Shown here: in pieces, positions 17,924 to 27,167 of the stretch
Numbering within the stretch: position 1 is the first letter of the stretch
Layout of the letters: each line of letters opens with the position of its first letter
Assembly (NCBI RefSeq): GCF_003324485.1
Contig: NZ_QODK01000004.1
Span: 248,001 to 312,000, forward strand
Direction: 5' to 3'
Length of the DNA stretch: 64,000 nt
Source of the DNA: Cohaesibacter intestini
Lineage (GTDB): Bacteria > Pseudomonadota > Alphaproteobacteria > Rhizobiales > Cohaesibacteraceae
The notes under the pieces: model-generated
What the model saw: only the letters and a program-made list of their open reading frames with translations
What the model was told of the DNA's origin: nothing
Databases searched by the model: none
Program-made: the position numbers and the translations under genes

Positions 17924-19699
17924 TTAGTGGTCGATTGCCGCGCCAGCACCTTTTGGAACGCGGATGCTTTCCACCAGTTCCTGAATTTCCTGTGGTGGCT
18001 CTTCGGTGGCCGAAGAAACAACATAAGCGACGGCGAAGTTGATGATCGCGCCGATGGCACCAAAGGCTTCCGGAGCAATGCCTAGGAAATGGTTGGCAGT
18101 GGTGTTTGCCAGCATGTTGGTGCCCGGGATGAAGAACCAGCCCTTATACATGAAGATGTAGAGCAGGGTGGAGAGGATACCGGCGACCATGCCAAGGATT
18201 GCACCCTTGGAGTTCACGCGTTTGGAGAAGATACCCATCATCAGAGCCGGGAAGATCGAGGATGCAGCCAGACCGAAGGCCAGTGCCACAACCTGTGCCG
18301 CAAAGCCTGGAGGATTGAGACCAAGATAGGCAGCAATCACGATGGCAACCGCCATGGATATACGTGCATAGAGCAATTCCTTTTTCTCGGAAATATCCGG
18401 AGTAAAGGTGCCTTTGAGCAAGTCGTGAGAGACGGCAGACGAAATAGCCATCAACAGACCGGCTGCAGTTGACAGCGCGGCAGCAAGACCACCGGCAGCA
18501 ACCAGCGCAATCACCCAGTTTGGCAGTTTGGCGATTTCCGGGTTGGCCAGAACCATGATGTCACGGTCCACGCTCAGCTCGTTGCCCTTCCAGCCAAATT
18601 CCTCAGCCTTTGCAGCAAAGGTTTCGGATTTGTCGTTGTAATATTGGATGCGGCCGTCGCCATTTTTGTCTTCGAACTTCAGCAGACCAGTGGTTTCCCA
18701 GTTCTTGAACCAGTCAGGACGGTTCTCATACTGAAGGTTGCCATCTTCCGCACCAATGGTGCCGGTCTGGATGGTGTCCATCAGATTGAGGCGAGCCATG
18801 GCGCCAACGCCGGGAGCGGTGGTGTAGAGGATCGCAATGAAGACCAGTGACCAGCCCGCAGTCCAGCGTGCGTCAGAGACTTTCGGCACGGTGAAGAAGC
18901 GGATGATGACGTGTGGCAGGCCAGCGGTGCCGATCATCAGGGACATGGTATACATGAACATGTTGAGCGGGTTGCTGGTATAGGCCGTATATTCCTTGAA
19001 ACCAAGGTCGGTGACCACCTGATCAAGCTTGGTCAGCAACGGTGTGCCGGAGGCGGCGTGATCGCCGAACAGGCCGAGCTGTGGCAGGAAGTTGCCGGTC
19101 AGTTCCATCGAGATGAAGATGGCGGGAATGGTGTAGGCAAGGATCAGAACGCAATATTGAGCGATCTGGGTGTAGGTGATGCCTTTCATGCCGCCCTGCA
19201 CTGCATACAGGAATACGATGGCCGTGCCGATGATCAGGCCGGTGGAGGCTTCCACTTCCAGGAAGCGCGAGAAGGCAACACCAACGCCCTTCATCTGGCC
19301 GATAACATAGGTGATCGAGCAGATGATCAGGCAGATAACAGCCACGATGCGTGCGGTGGATGAATAGAAGCGGTCACCGATGAATTCTGGCACGGTGAAT
19401 TTGCCGAATTTGCGCAGATATGGGGCCAGCAGCATGGCGAGCAGCACATAGCCACCGGTCCAGCCCATCAGGAAGACCGATGCGCCATAGCCGTTAAAGG
19501 CGATCAGGCCTGCCATGGAAATAAAGGAGGCTGCCGACATCCAGTCAGCGGCGGTTGCCATGCCGTTGGCAACAGGGTGAATGCCGCGACCGGCTGCATA
19601 GAATTCGCCGGTTGAACTGGCGCGGGCCCAGAAGGCAATGCCGATGTAAAGCGCAAAGGACGCGCCCACAACGATGTAGGTAAGAGTTTTAAGATCCAT
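17924..19699 (-). CDS. Sodium:solute symporter, VC_2705/ActP-like large subunit
   Basis: 591 residues with about thirteen membrane segments of the SSS family. Landmarks include GRGIHPVANGMATAADWMSAASFISMAGLIAFNGY (about 38-72) and GGLAAALSTAAGLLMAISSAVSHDLLKG near residue 420. Pairing with a DUF4212 subunit places it in the VC_2705 subfamily rather than classical ActP; acetate or another short monocarboxylate is the usual proposal. A roughly 100-residue hydrophilic insert (about 310-390) contains an EF-hand-like loop, DKNGDGRIQYYN. The gene follows the small-subunit gene with 23 bp between and is closed by a strong terminator. Confidence 0.9.
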   Translation of the reverse strand: MDLKTLTYIVVGASFALYIGIAFWARASSTGEFYAAGRGIHPVANGMATAADWMSAASFISMAGLIAFNGYGASVFLMGWTGGYVLLAMLLAPYLRKFGKFTVPEFIGDRFYSSTARIVAVICLIICSITYVIGQMKGVGVAFSRFLEVEASTGLIIGTAIVFLYAVQGGMKGITYTQIAQYCVLILAYTIPAIFISMELTGNFLPQLGLFGDHAASGTPLLTKLDQVVTDLGFKEYTAYTSNPLNMFMYTMSLMIGTAGLPHVIIRFFTVPKVSDARWTAGWSLVFIAILYTTAPGVGAMARLNLMDTIQTGTIGAEDGNLQYENRPDWFKNWETTGLLKFEDKNGDGRIQYYNDKSETFAAKAEEFGWKGNELSVDRDIMVLANPEIAKLPNWVIALVAAGGLAAALSTAAGLLMAISSAVSHDLLKGTFTPDISEKKELLYARISMAVAIVIAAYLGLNPPGFAAQVVALAFGLAASSIFPALMMGIFSKRVNSKGAILGMVAGILSTLLYIFMYKGWFFIPGTNMLANTTANHFLGIAPEAFGAIGAIINFAVAYVVSSATEEPPQEIQELVESIRVPKGAGAAIDH

Positions 19700-19722
19700 A
19701 ATCTAGCTCCAACGTCCTGTTC

Positions 19723-19980
19723 TTATTCTTCAACGCCAAACTTCTTGTCGATGGCATTCATGCGCACCGCATAGAAGAAGATGAGTCCAAGGAACACATA
19801 GATAGATCCCTGCTGAGCGAACCAGAATCCCAGATCGGTTCCACCGACAGAGATGCCAGACAATGCAGGACGCAGAAGAAGACCAAAGCCGAACGAAACC
19901 ACGAACCAGATGATCAGGCAGACCGTGATCAGGTTTAGGTTGGCTTTCCAATAGGCACCGGAGTCATTATTCTCGGCCAT
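19723..19980 (-). CDS. DUF4212 symporter small subunit
   Basis: 85 residues with two membrane helices (about 16-36 and 50-70). The stretch YWKANLNLITVCLIIWFVVSF and the arginine-bearing RPALSGISVGGTDLGFWFAQQGSI are characteristic of DUF4212, the small partner of VC_2705-type sodium:solute symporters. The ATG is preceded by GGGGGGAA. It sits directly before the large subunit, so the two probably form one inner-membrane transporter. Confidence 0.9.
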   Translation of the reverse strand: MAENNDSGAYWKANLNLITVCLIIWFVVSFGFGLLLRPALSGISVGGTDLGFWFAQQGSIYVFLGLIFFYAVRMNAIDKKFGVEE

Positions 19981-20221
19981 TTATTCCCCCCATGGTGATG
20001 AACCGGGCTTGCGGTCCATTTTCCTGGAAACTCGGTTTGTTTGAAGGCGGATGTTTTGTTGTCGGGGGCCATTCCTCTTTTGCTCCCACATCCTTTGCCA
20101 TCGCGCGCACCTGAGCAATGTTTGCGAAAGAAACCAGACAGGTGAAGGCACCTTCTGGCGTGTCACGATGTAAAATGAGTGGCGAGATGGTTTCAATTAA
20201 TGTTTCGTATAATTCCATCAT
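19967..20221 (-). CDS. Possible small protein before the symporter genes
   Basis: An 84-codon frame starting MMELYETLIETISPL, with AAAGGA a few bases upstream of its double ATG. It overlaps the start of the DUF4212 gene by 14 bp. The first half looks like a soluble domain, the second is proline- and asparagine-rich. No family was recognised. It could be a genuine leader gene of the symporter operon or simply open sequence; the overlap and ribosome site are the only support. Confidence 0.3.
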   Translation of the reverse strand: MMELYETLIETISPLILHRDTPEGAFTCLVSFANIAQVRAMAKDVGAKEEWPPTTKHPPSNKPSFQENGPQARFITMGGINGRE

Positions 20222-22062
<1,841 letters not shown>

Positions 22063-22065
22063 GCC

Positions 22066-23082
22066 ATGGCTGAAATGAATATGGTGGAAGCCATCCGCGA
22101 TGCGCTGGACATCAAAATGGCGCAGGACCGGGATGTGGTGGTCTTTGGCGAGGATGTCGGCTATTTCGGTGGCGTGTTCCGCTGCACCGCCGGTTTGCAG
22201 GAAAAATATGGCAAGGATCGGGTGTTTGATGCGCCGATCAATGAAAGCGGCATTGTCGGGGTGGGGATCGGCATGGCGACTTATGGCCTCAGACCCTGTG
22301 TCGAGGTGCAATTTGCCGATTATATCTATCCGGCCTATGACCAGATTGTCTCGGAAGCCGCACGGCTGCGCTATCGCTCGGCGGGGGATTTCACCGCGCC
22401 AATCACCATTCGTACGCCCTGCGGTGGCGGTATTTTTGGTGGCCAGACCCACAGCCAGAGCCCGGAAGCTTTGTTCACCCATGTCTCGGGGCTGAAAACC
22501 ATCATTCCGTCCAATCCCTATGACGCCAAAGGGCTGTTGATTGCGGCGATCGAGGATGATGATCCGGTGGTCTTTTTCGAACCCAAGCGGCTTTATAATG
22601 GCCCGTTTGATGGCCATCATGATCGCCCGTCGAAAAGCTGGGCGGGGCACCCTTGGGGGGATGTGCCGCAGGGCCATTATATTGTGCCGATTGGCAAGGC
22701 GGCGATCCGCCGCGAAGGGGCGGCGGTGACCATTCTCGCCTATGGCACGATGGTTTATGTGGCCGAAGCCGCTGTTGCCGCAACAGGGATTGATGCGGAG
22801 ATCATCGATCTACGCAGTTTGGTGCCACTCGACATTGAAACCATCGTCACGTCCGTTCAGAAAACCGGTCGCTGTATGATCGTGCATGAAGCGACGCTGA
22901 CCAGCGGCTTTGGGGCCGAACTGGCCGCTCAGGTGCAGGAACGCTGTTTCTATCATCTCGAAGCGCCGATTGCCCGGGTGACCGGCTGGGATACGCCTTA
23001 TCCGCATGCGCAGGAATGGGATTATTTCCCCGGACCGAAGCGGGTCGGCAAGGTGCTTGTTGCCATGATGGAGGAAATCTGA
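22066..23082 (+). CDS. bkdA2: Branched-chain 2-oxoacid dehydrogenase E1 beta subunit
   Basis: 338 residues, full length for the family. It starts MAEMNMVEAIRDALDIKM and shows the transketolase pyrimidine-domain core FGEDVGYFGGVFR (about 28-40) and FDAPINESGIVGVGIGMA, with the glutamate that activates thiamine diphosphate. It forms an alpha2beta2 E1 with the product of the previous gene. Its TGA overlaps the E2 start codon (TGATG), so the two are translationally coupled. Confidence 0.95.
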   Translation: MAEMNMVEAIRDALDIKMAQDRDVVVFGEDVGYFGGVFRCTAGLQEKYGKDRVFDAPINESGIVGVGIGMATYGLRPCVEVQFADYIYPAYDQIVSEAARLRYRSAGDFTAPITIRTPCGGGIFGGQTHSQSPEALFTHVSGLKTIIPSNPYDAKGLLIAAIEDDDPVVFFEPKRLYNGPFDGHHDRPSKSWAGHPWGDVPQGHYIVPIGKAAIRREGAAVTILAYGTMVYVAEAAVAATGIDAEIIDLRSLVPLDIETIVTSVQKTGRCMIVHEATLTSGFGAELAAQVQERCFYHLEAPIARVTGWDTPYPHAQEWDYFPGPKRVGKVLVAMMEEI

Positions 23083-24380
23083 TGGGCCGGTATAGCATCA
23101 AGATGCCCGATGTCGGCGAAGGCATCACGGAAGCGGAAATCGTGGAATGGAATGTGTCGGTCGGCGATTTTGTGCAGGAAGATGACATTCTTGCCGCCGT
23201 CATGACCGACAAGGCGACGGTGGAGATCCCGTCTCCGGTGACCGGGACGATTTTGGCGCTGCATGGGGAGTTGGGTGAGACCACTGCCGTTGGGGCTGAA
23301 ATCATCGCGCTGGAAGTGGATGGTGACGGGGAAGAACACGCAGACGACAAAGCCGAAGATCTGTCAGACGCTGCCCCAGATGTCGCTCAGGACGTCTCTC
23401 AAGACGCCAGCAAGGACGAAACACCGGACGTCCAGCCAGAGGTTGCTGCCGTGGCACCGACCTTTCAGGCTTTGGCTCCGACTGGTCTGCCGCGGCCTGT
23501 GGGTGAGAAGCCGCTGGCCTCCCCAAGTGTGCGGCGGCGGGCAATGGATGCGGGGGTCCGTCTGGCCTTTGTGCAAGGGACAGGTCCGGCCGGGCGCATA
23601 TTGCATGAGGATCTCGACGCTTATATTGCGGGTGGGGTGCGCTTGCCAGTGCAAGTGAGCGAGGCCGTTGTGCCGCTCAAGAATGGCGTGGAAGAATGGC
23701 GGGTGATTGGTCTTCGTCGCAAGATTGCCGAGCGGATGCAGGATTCCAAAAGCCGCATTCCGCACATCACTTATGTCGAGGAAATTGACGTCACGGATTT
23801 GGAAAAGCTGCGTCGTCACATGAATGAGACCCGCAAGAGCGATCAGCCTAAGCTGACCATTCTGCCCTTCCTGATGCGGGCCATGGTCGTGGCGGCGCGC
23901 GAGGTGCCGAAAATCTCGTCCCATTATGACGATGAGCAAAATCTGGTGCGCCAATATGAGGCGGTGCATATCGGCATGGCGACCCAGACCGATGCTGGCC
24001 TGATGGTCCCTGTGGTGCGCCATGCTGAGGCGCGCGGGGTGCGGGACATGGCCGATGAAATCCGCCGTCTGGCGGATGCGGCCCGCGATGGTTCGATCAC
24101 AAGGGACGAGTTGACCGGCTCGACCATCACCATTTCGAGCCTTGGGGCGATGGGCGGGATTGTCTCGACCCCGGTCATTAATAGCCCGGAAGTGGCGATC
24201 ATCGGCGTCAACAAGGTGGTGATCCGTCCGATCTATATCGACAGGGAATTCCAGCCGCGACAGATCATGAATCTCTCTTCCAGCTTCGATCACCGGATCA
24301 TCGATGGTTGGGATGCGGCGGTCTTCATCCAGAAAATCAAGAGCCTGCTGGAACATCCGGCATTGCTGTTTGTCGAATAG
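23082..24380 (+). CDS. bkdB: Branched-chain 2-oxoacid dehydrogenase E2 (dihydrolipoyl acyltransferase)
   Basis: 432 residues. It has one N-terminal lipoyl domain with the lipoylated lysine in MTDKATVEIPS (about 40-50), an acidic Asp/Ala-rich linker, and an E1/E3-binding domain around ASPSVRRRAMDAGVRL. The C-terminal catalytic domain ends in SSSFDHRIIDGWDAA, which holds the active-site histidine and aspartate. It transfers the branched acyl group to CoA and forms the core of the complex. The start overlaps the E1 beta stop; GGAGGAAA lies just upstream. Confidence 0.95.
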   Translation: MGRYSIKMPDVGEGITEAEIVEWNVSVGDFVQEDDILAAVMTDKATVEIPSPVTGTILALHGELGETTAVGAEIIALEVDGDGEEHADDKAEDLSDAAPDVAQDVSQDASKDETPDVQPEVAAVAPTFQALAPTGLPRPVGEKPLASPSVRRRAMDAGVRLAFVQGTGPAGRILHEDLDAYIAGGVRLPVQVSEAVVPLKNGVEEWRVIGLRRKIAERMQDSKSRIPHITYVEEIDVTDLEKLRRHMNETRKSDQPKLTILPFLMRAMVVAAREVPKISSHYDDEQNLVRQYEAVHIGMATQTDAGLMVPVVRHAEARGVRDMADEIRRLADAARDGSITRDELTGSTITISSLGAMGGIVSTPVINSPEVAIIGVNKVVIRPIYIDREFQPRQIMNLSSSFDHRIIDGWDAAVFIQKIKSLLEHPALLFVE

Positions 24381-24392
24381 GAGGGCCAGAGG

Positions 24393-25805
24393 ATGAATCG
24401 GAAAAAAGGATCGAAATCCTGCGATGTCCTGGTGCTAGGGGCCGGGCCGGGGGGCTATACAGCCGCCATTCGGGCCGGGCAGGCGGGCTTGAAGGTGGTG
24501 ATTGTCGAGGGCGAAAAGGCCGGCGGCACTTGCCTCAATGTCGGCTGCATTCCATCCAAGGCGCTGATCCATGCGGCGGCGCAGTTCCAGAAGGTCAAAG
24601 GGTGCGAGCAGGACAATGTCTTTGGCATCAGCCTTGGGGGTGGCTCTGTCGAGATCGACCTCTCCAAGACGATTGGCTGGAAAGATGGCATTGTGGAACG
24701 CCTCAACAAGGGCGTGGAAGGCTTGCTGAAAAAGGCCGGGGTTGAGCAAATCATTGGCTGGGGTCGGATGCTGGATGGCAAGACCTGCGAGGTGAGCGGC
24801 AAGGATGGGCCGGTGCTGATCCATGCGGAGCATGTCATTCTGGCGACCGGATCGGTGGCGAGTGCTTTGCCGTCTTTGCCCTTTGGCGGCAAGGTGATCT
24901 CCTCGACTGAAGCTTTGGCCCTGACCCATGTGCCGGACAAGCTGGTGGTGGTCGGTGGCGGTTATATCGGGCTTGAGCTGGGCACCGCCTTTGCCAAATT
25001 TGGCTCAGAGGTGCATGTGGTGGAATTTGCCGACCATATCCTGCCCCATTATGACCGGGAAATCGGCAAGGTGGTGCTGCAATCGCTCAAGAGTCTCGGT
25101 GTCACCGTGACAATAGGGGCTGCGGCCAAGCAGCTGAGCGAGGATGGCTCCGGTCTGGTGGTGGGCCTCAAAGATGGAAGTGAGGTGACTCTGCCTGCGG
25201 ACAAGATTTTGGTGACAGTGGGGCGCAAGCCCCGGCTTGAGGGCTGGGGGGCGGATAACCTTTATCTGACCATGCGGGACGGCTTTATCGCGATCAATGA
25301 TAAATGCCAAACCTCGATGACCGACATTTATGCGATTGGTGATGTCACCGGCGAGCCGATGCTGGCCCATCGGGCGATCGCTCAAGGGGAGCTGGTGGCG
25401 GACATTCTGGCGGGCAAGCCAAGGCGGTTTGATCCGGCTGCGATCCCTGCCATTTGCTTCACGGACCCGGAAGTGGTCTCGGCTGGTCTGTCGCCGGACG
25501 AGGCTGAGGCCGCAGGATATGAGATCGTGATCGGGCAATTCCCCTTCGCCGCCAATGGCAAGGCGATGGCGAGCGTTGCGGAAAGCGGCTTTGTCCGGGT
25601 GGTGGCTCGCAAGGACAATCATCTGGTGCTTGGCATTCAGGCGGTTGGCAAGGGCGTGGCTGAGCTGGCCGCAAGCTTCGGGTTGGCGCTGGAAATGGGG
25701 GCGCGGCTTGAAGATATTGCTGGCACCATCCATGCCCATCCGACCCAAGGGGAAGGCTTGCTGGAAGCTGCCTTCGGGGCGCTGGGGCATCCGCTGCATA
25801 TGTGA
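24393..25805 (+). CDS. lpdV: Dihydrolipoamide dehydrogenase (E3) of the branched-chain complex
   Basis: 470 residues. The FAD-binding motif is GAGPGGYTAAIRA (about 17-29), the redox disulfide is GGTCLNVGCIPSK (about 43-55), and the NAD-binding motif is VVGGGYIGLELG. The C-terminal catalytic pair is in HAHPTQGE. It reoxidises the lipoyl arm of E2 and passes electrons to NAD. It is the last bkd gene, 12 bp after E2, and is followed by an intrinsic terminator, so this copy is dedicated to the branched-chain complex. Confidence 0.95.
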   Translation: MNRKKGSKSCDVLVLGAGPGGYTAAIRAGQAGLKVVIVEGEKAGGTCLNVGCIPSKALIHAAAQFQKVKGCEQDNVFGISLGGGSVEIDLSKTIGWKDGIVERLNKGVEGLLKKAGVEQIIGWGRMLDGKTCEVSGKDGPVLIHAEHVILATGSVASALPSLPFGGKVISSTEALALTHVPDKLVVVGGGYIGLELGTAFAKFGSEVHVVEFADHILPHYDREIGKVVLQSLKSLGVTVTIGAAAKQLSEDGSGLVVGLKDGSEVTLPADKILVTVGRKPRLEGWGADNLYLTMRDGFIAINDKCQTSMTDIYAIGDVTGEPMLAHRAIAQGELVADILAGKPRRFDPAAIPAICFTDPEVVSAGLSPDEAEAAGYEIVIGQFPFAANGKAMASVAESGFVRVVARKDNHLVLGIQAVGKGVAELAASFGLALEMGARLEDIAGTIHAHPTQGEGLLEAAFGALGHPLHM

Positions 25806-25826
25806 GGGATGCGTATGATCAAAGAG

Positions 25827-25849
25827 GGCGGCCCCGTGGGTCGCCTTTT
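25827..25849 (+). terminator. Rho-independent terminator of the bkd operon
   Basis: GGCGGCCC (25827-25834) and GGGTCGCC (25838-25845) form an 8-bp stem with one wobble pair and a tight 3-nt loop, followed by TTTT, 21 bp after the lpdV stop. Confidence 0.85.
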
Positions 25850-25917
25850 CTATTGTTGTTTCTATTTGGCTTTTGTTCTGGCTTGCCCTGCCGCGGGCTT
25901 TGGGGCATAGAACAGCC

Positions 25918-26610
25918 ATGAGTGAAACAGCCCATCCGCCCAGTCTGACCCCGCCGCTGGTCAATTATCTGCCACCACAGGAGCCTTATCTGTCGGTGCT
26001 CTATGCGGACGAGCATATTGCGCTGGTCGACAAGCCGACCGGGCTGTTGAGCGTGCCGGGCAAGGATCCGGATCATTGGGATTGTCTGGAATATCGCGCC
26101 CAGCAGCAGTTGGGCGACGCGCGGATTGTCCATCGGCTTGATATGGATACATCGGGCATCATGGTTTTGGCGATGAATGCCGACAGCCACCGCAATCTGG
26201 GCCGGCAATTCGAGAAACGCAAAACTCAGAAAAGCTATGTTGCGCGGGTCTGGGGGCATCTGGCCGAAGAGGCGGGCAACGTAGATTTGCCGCTCATTTG
26301 CGATTGGCCGAACCGACCCAAACAGATGGTCTGTTTTGAGCGAGGCAAGCCTGCCAAAACCGATTGGCAATTGCTCAGTCGTGATGCGACGAGCAGTCTG
26401 GTGCGCCTCATACCCCATACGGGACGGTCACATCAATTGCGGGTCCATATGCTCAGCTTGGGGCATGTGATTTTGGGGGATCGCTTTTATGCGACAGGCG
26501 AGGCGCTCGCTTCTGCGGATCGGCTGATGCTGCATGCGGAGCGACTGGGGCTCATCCATCCTGCAAGAGGCGAGTGGATGGATTTTGAGAGCCCCTGTCC
26601 CTTTGCATAA
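25918..26610 (+). CDS. rluA: Pseudouridine synthase RluA (23S rRNA/tRNA)
   Basis: 230 residues, similar in length to E. coli RluA. The catalytic aspartate is in VHRLDMDTSGIMVLA (about 68-82). The stretches DKPTGLLSVPGK, YVARVWGHL and VDLPLICDWPNRPKQ match RluA closely and distinguish it from RluC/RluD, and no S4 domain is present. RluA isomerises U746 of 23S rRNA and U32 of some tRNAs. The ATG at 25918 fits the family N-terminus (YLPPQEPYLSVLYADEHI); upstream codons overlap the region after the bkd terminator. Confidence 0.92.
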   Translation: MSETAHPPSLTPPLVNYLPPQEPYLSVLYADEHIALVDKPTGLLSVPGKDPDHWDCLEYRAQQQLGDARIVHRLDMDTSGIMVLAMNADSHRNLGRQFEKRKTQKSYVARVWGHLAEEAGNVDLPLICDWPNRPKQMVCFERGKPAKTDWQLLSRDATSSLVRLIPHTGRSHQLRVHMLSLGHVILGDRFYATGEALASADRLMLHAERLGLIHPARGEWMDFESPCPFA

Positions 26611-26633
26611 TCAAAGTTTAGCGGCGAAGCGGC

Positions 26634-27146
26634 TTATTGCTTTTTCCAGTTGATGACGATCTCGTTGACTTCTTTGGGCCCTTTGTTGCGCCCCGAGATG
26701 GTTTGAAACTTGCCGTCTCCGGTGAGGAAAAAGCTGATGAAAACCTCGTTGGTGCCATCAGTGCCTTTCAGGCGCAACCGGTTGGGTTCGGCGTTGCCTT
26801 CCAGACCGATCTTGGCCATGCTGCCGGTTTGCAGGATCGGTGTGCCAGACACATAGCCGTTTGCATCTTCGGTCAGGGTGGAGCTGAAGCTTGAGGTCAA
26901 AGAGACCGATCCGCATCGGCCACTGAGCGACAGGGTGTCACTGTTGGCACGGAACTTGGCCTTGATACGGCAGGCGATCGGATCATCATGGGGGTTGCTG
27001 CCCTTGTGGTGGATGGTGCCAAGGCCGCGCCAGCTGCCATGGAGCTCTTCCAGAAAGGTCTTGGCAGAGGCCGGGCTGGCGGTGACAAAGGCGGACGCGC
27101 CAAGAAGCATGAGGGGCAATAACCGGATGGTGCGGTTGAGGCTCAT
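26634..27146 (-). CDS. Secreted hypothetical protein
   Basis: 170 residues with a clear Sec signal peptide (MSLNRTIRLLPLMLLGASAF, cleavage after PASA about residue 28). The mature part begins KTFLEELHGSWRGLGTIHH and is rich in Ser, Thr and Gly with alternating polar and hydrophobic residues. This suggests a beta-barrel, lipocalin-like or similar fold; a disulfide between two cysteines (about 59 and 78) is possible. No family was assigned. It is 21 bp downstream of the RND transporter gene, so it probably belongs to that envelope operon. Confidence 0.8.
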   Translation of the reverse strand: MSLNRTIRLLPLMLLGASAFVTASPASAKTFLEELHGSWRGLGTIHHKGSNPHDDPIACRIKAKFRANSDTLSLSGRCGSVSLTSSFSSTLTEDANGYVSGTPILQTGSMAKIGLEGNAEPNRLRLKGTDGTNEVFISFFLTGDGKFQTISGRNKGPKEVNEIVINWKKQ

Positions 27147-27167
27147 TCTATCTTCCTTTCAGTCTTC

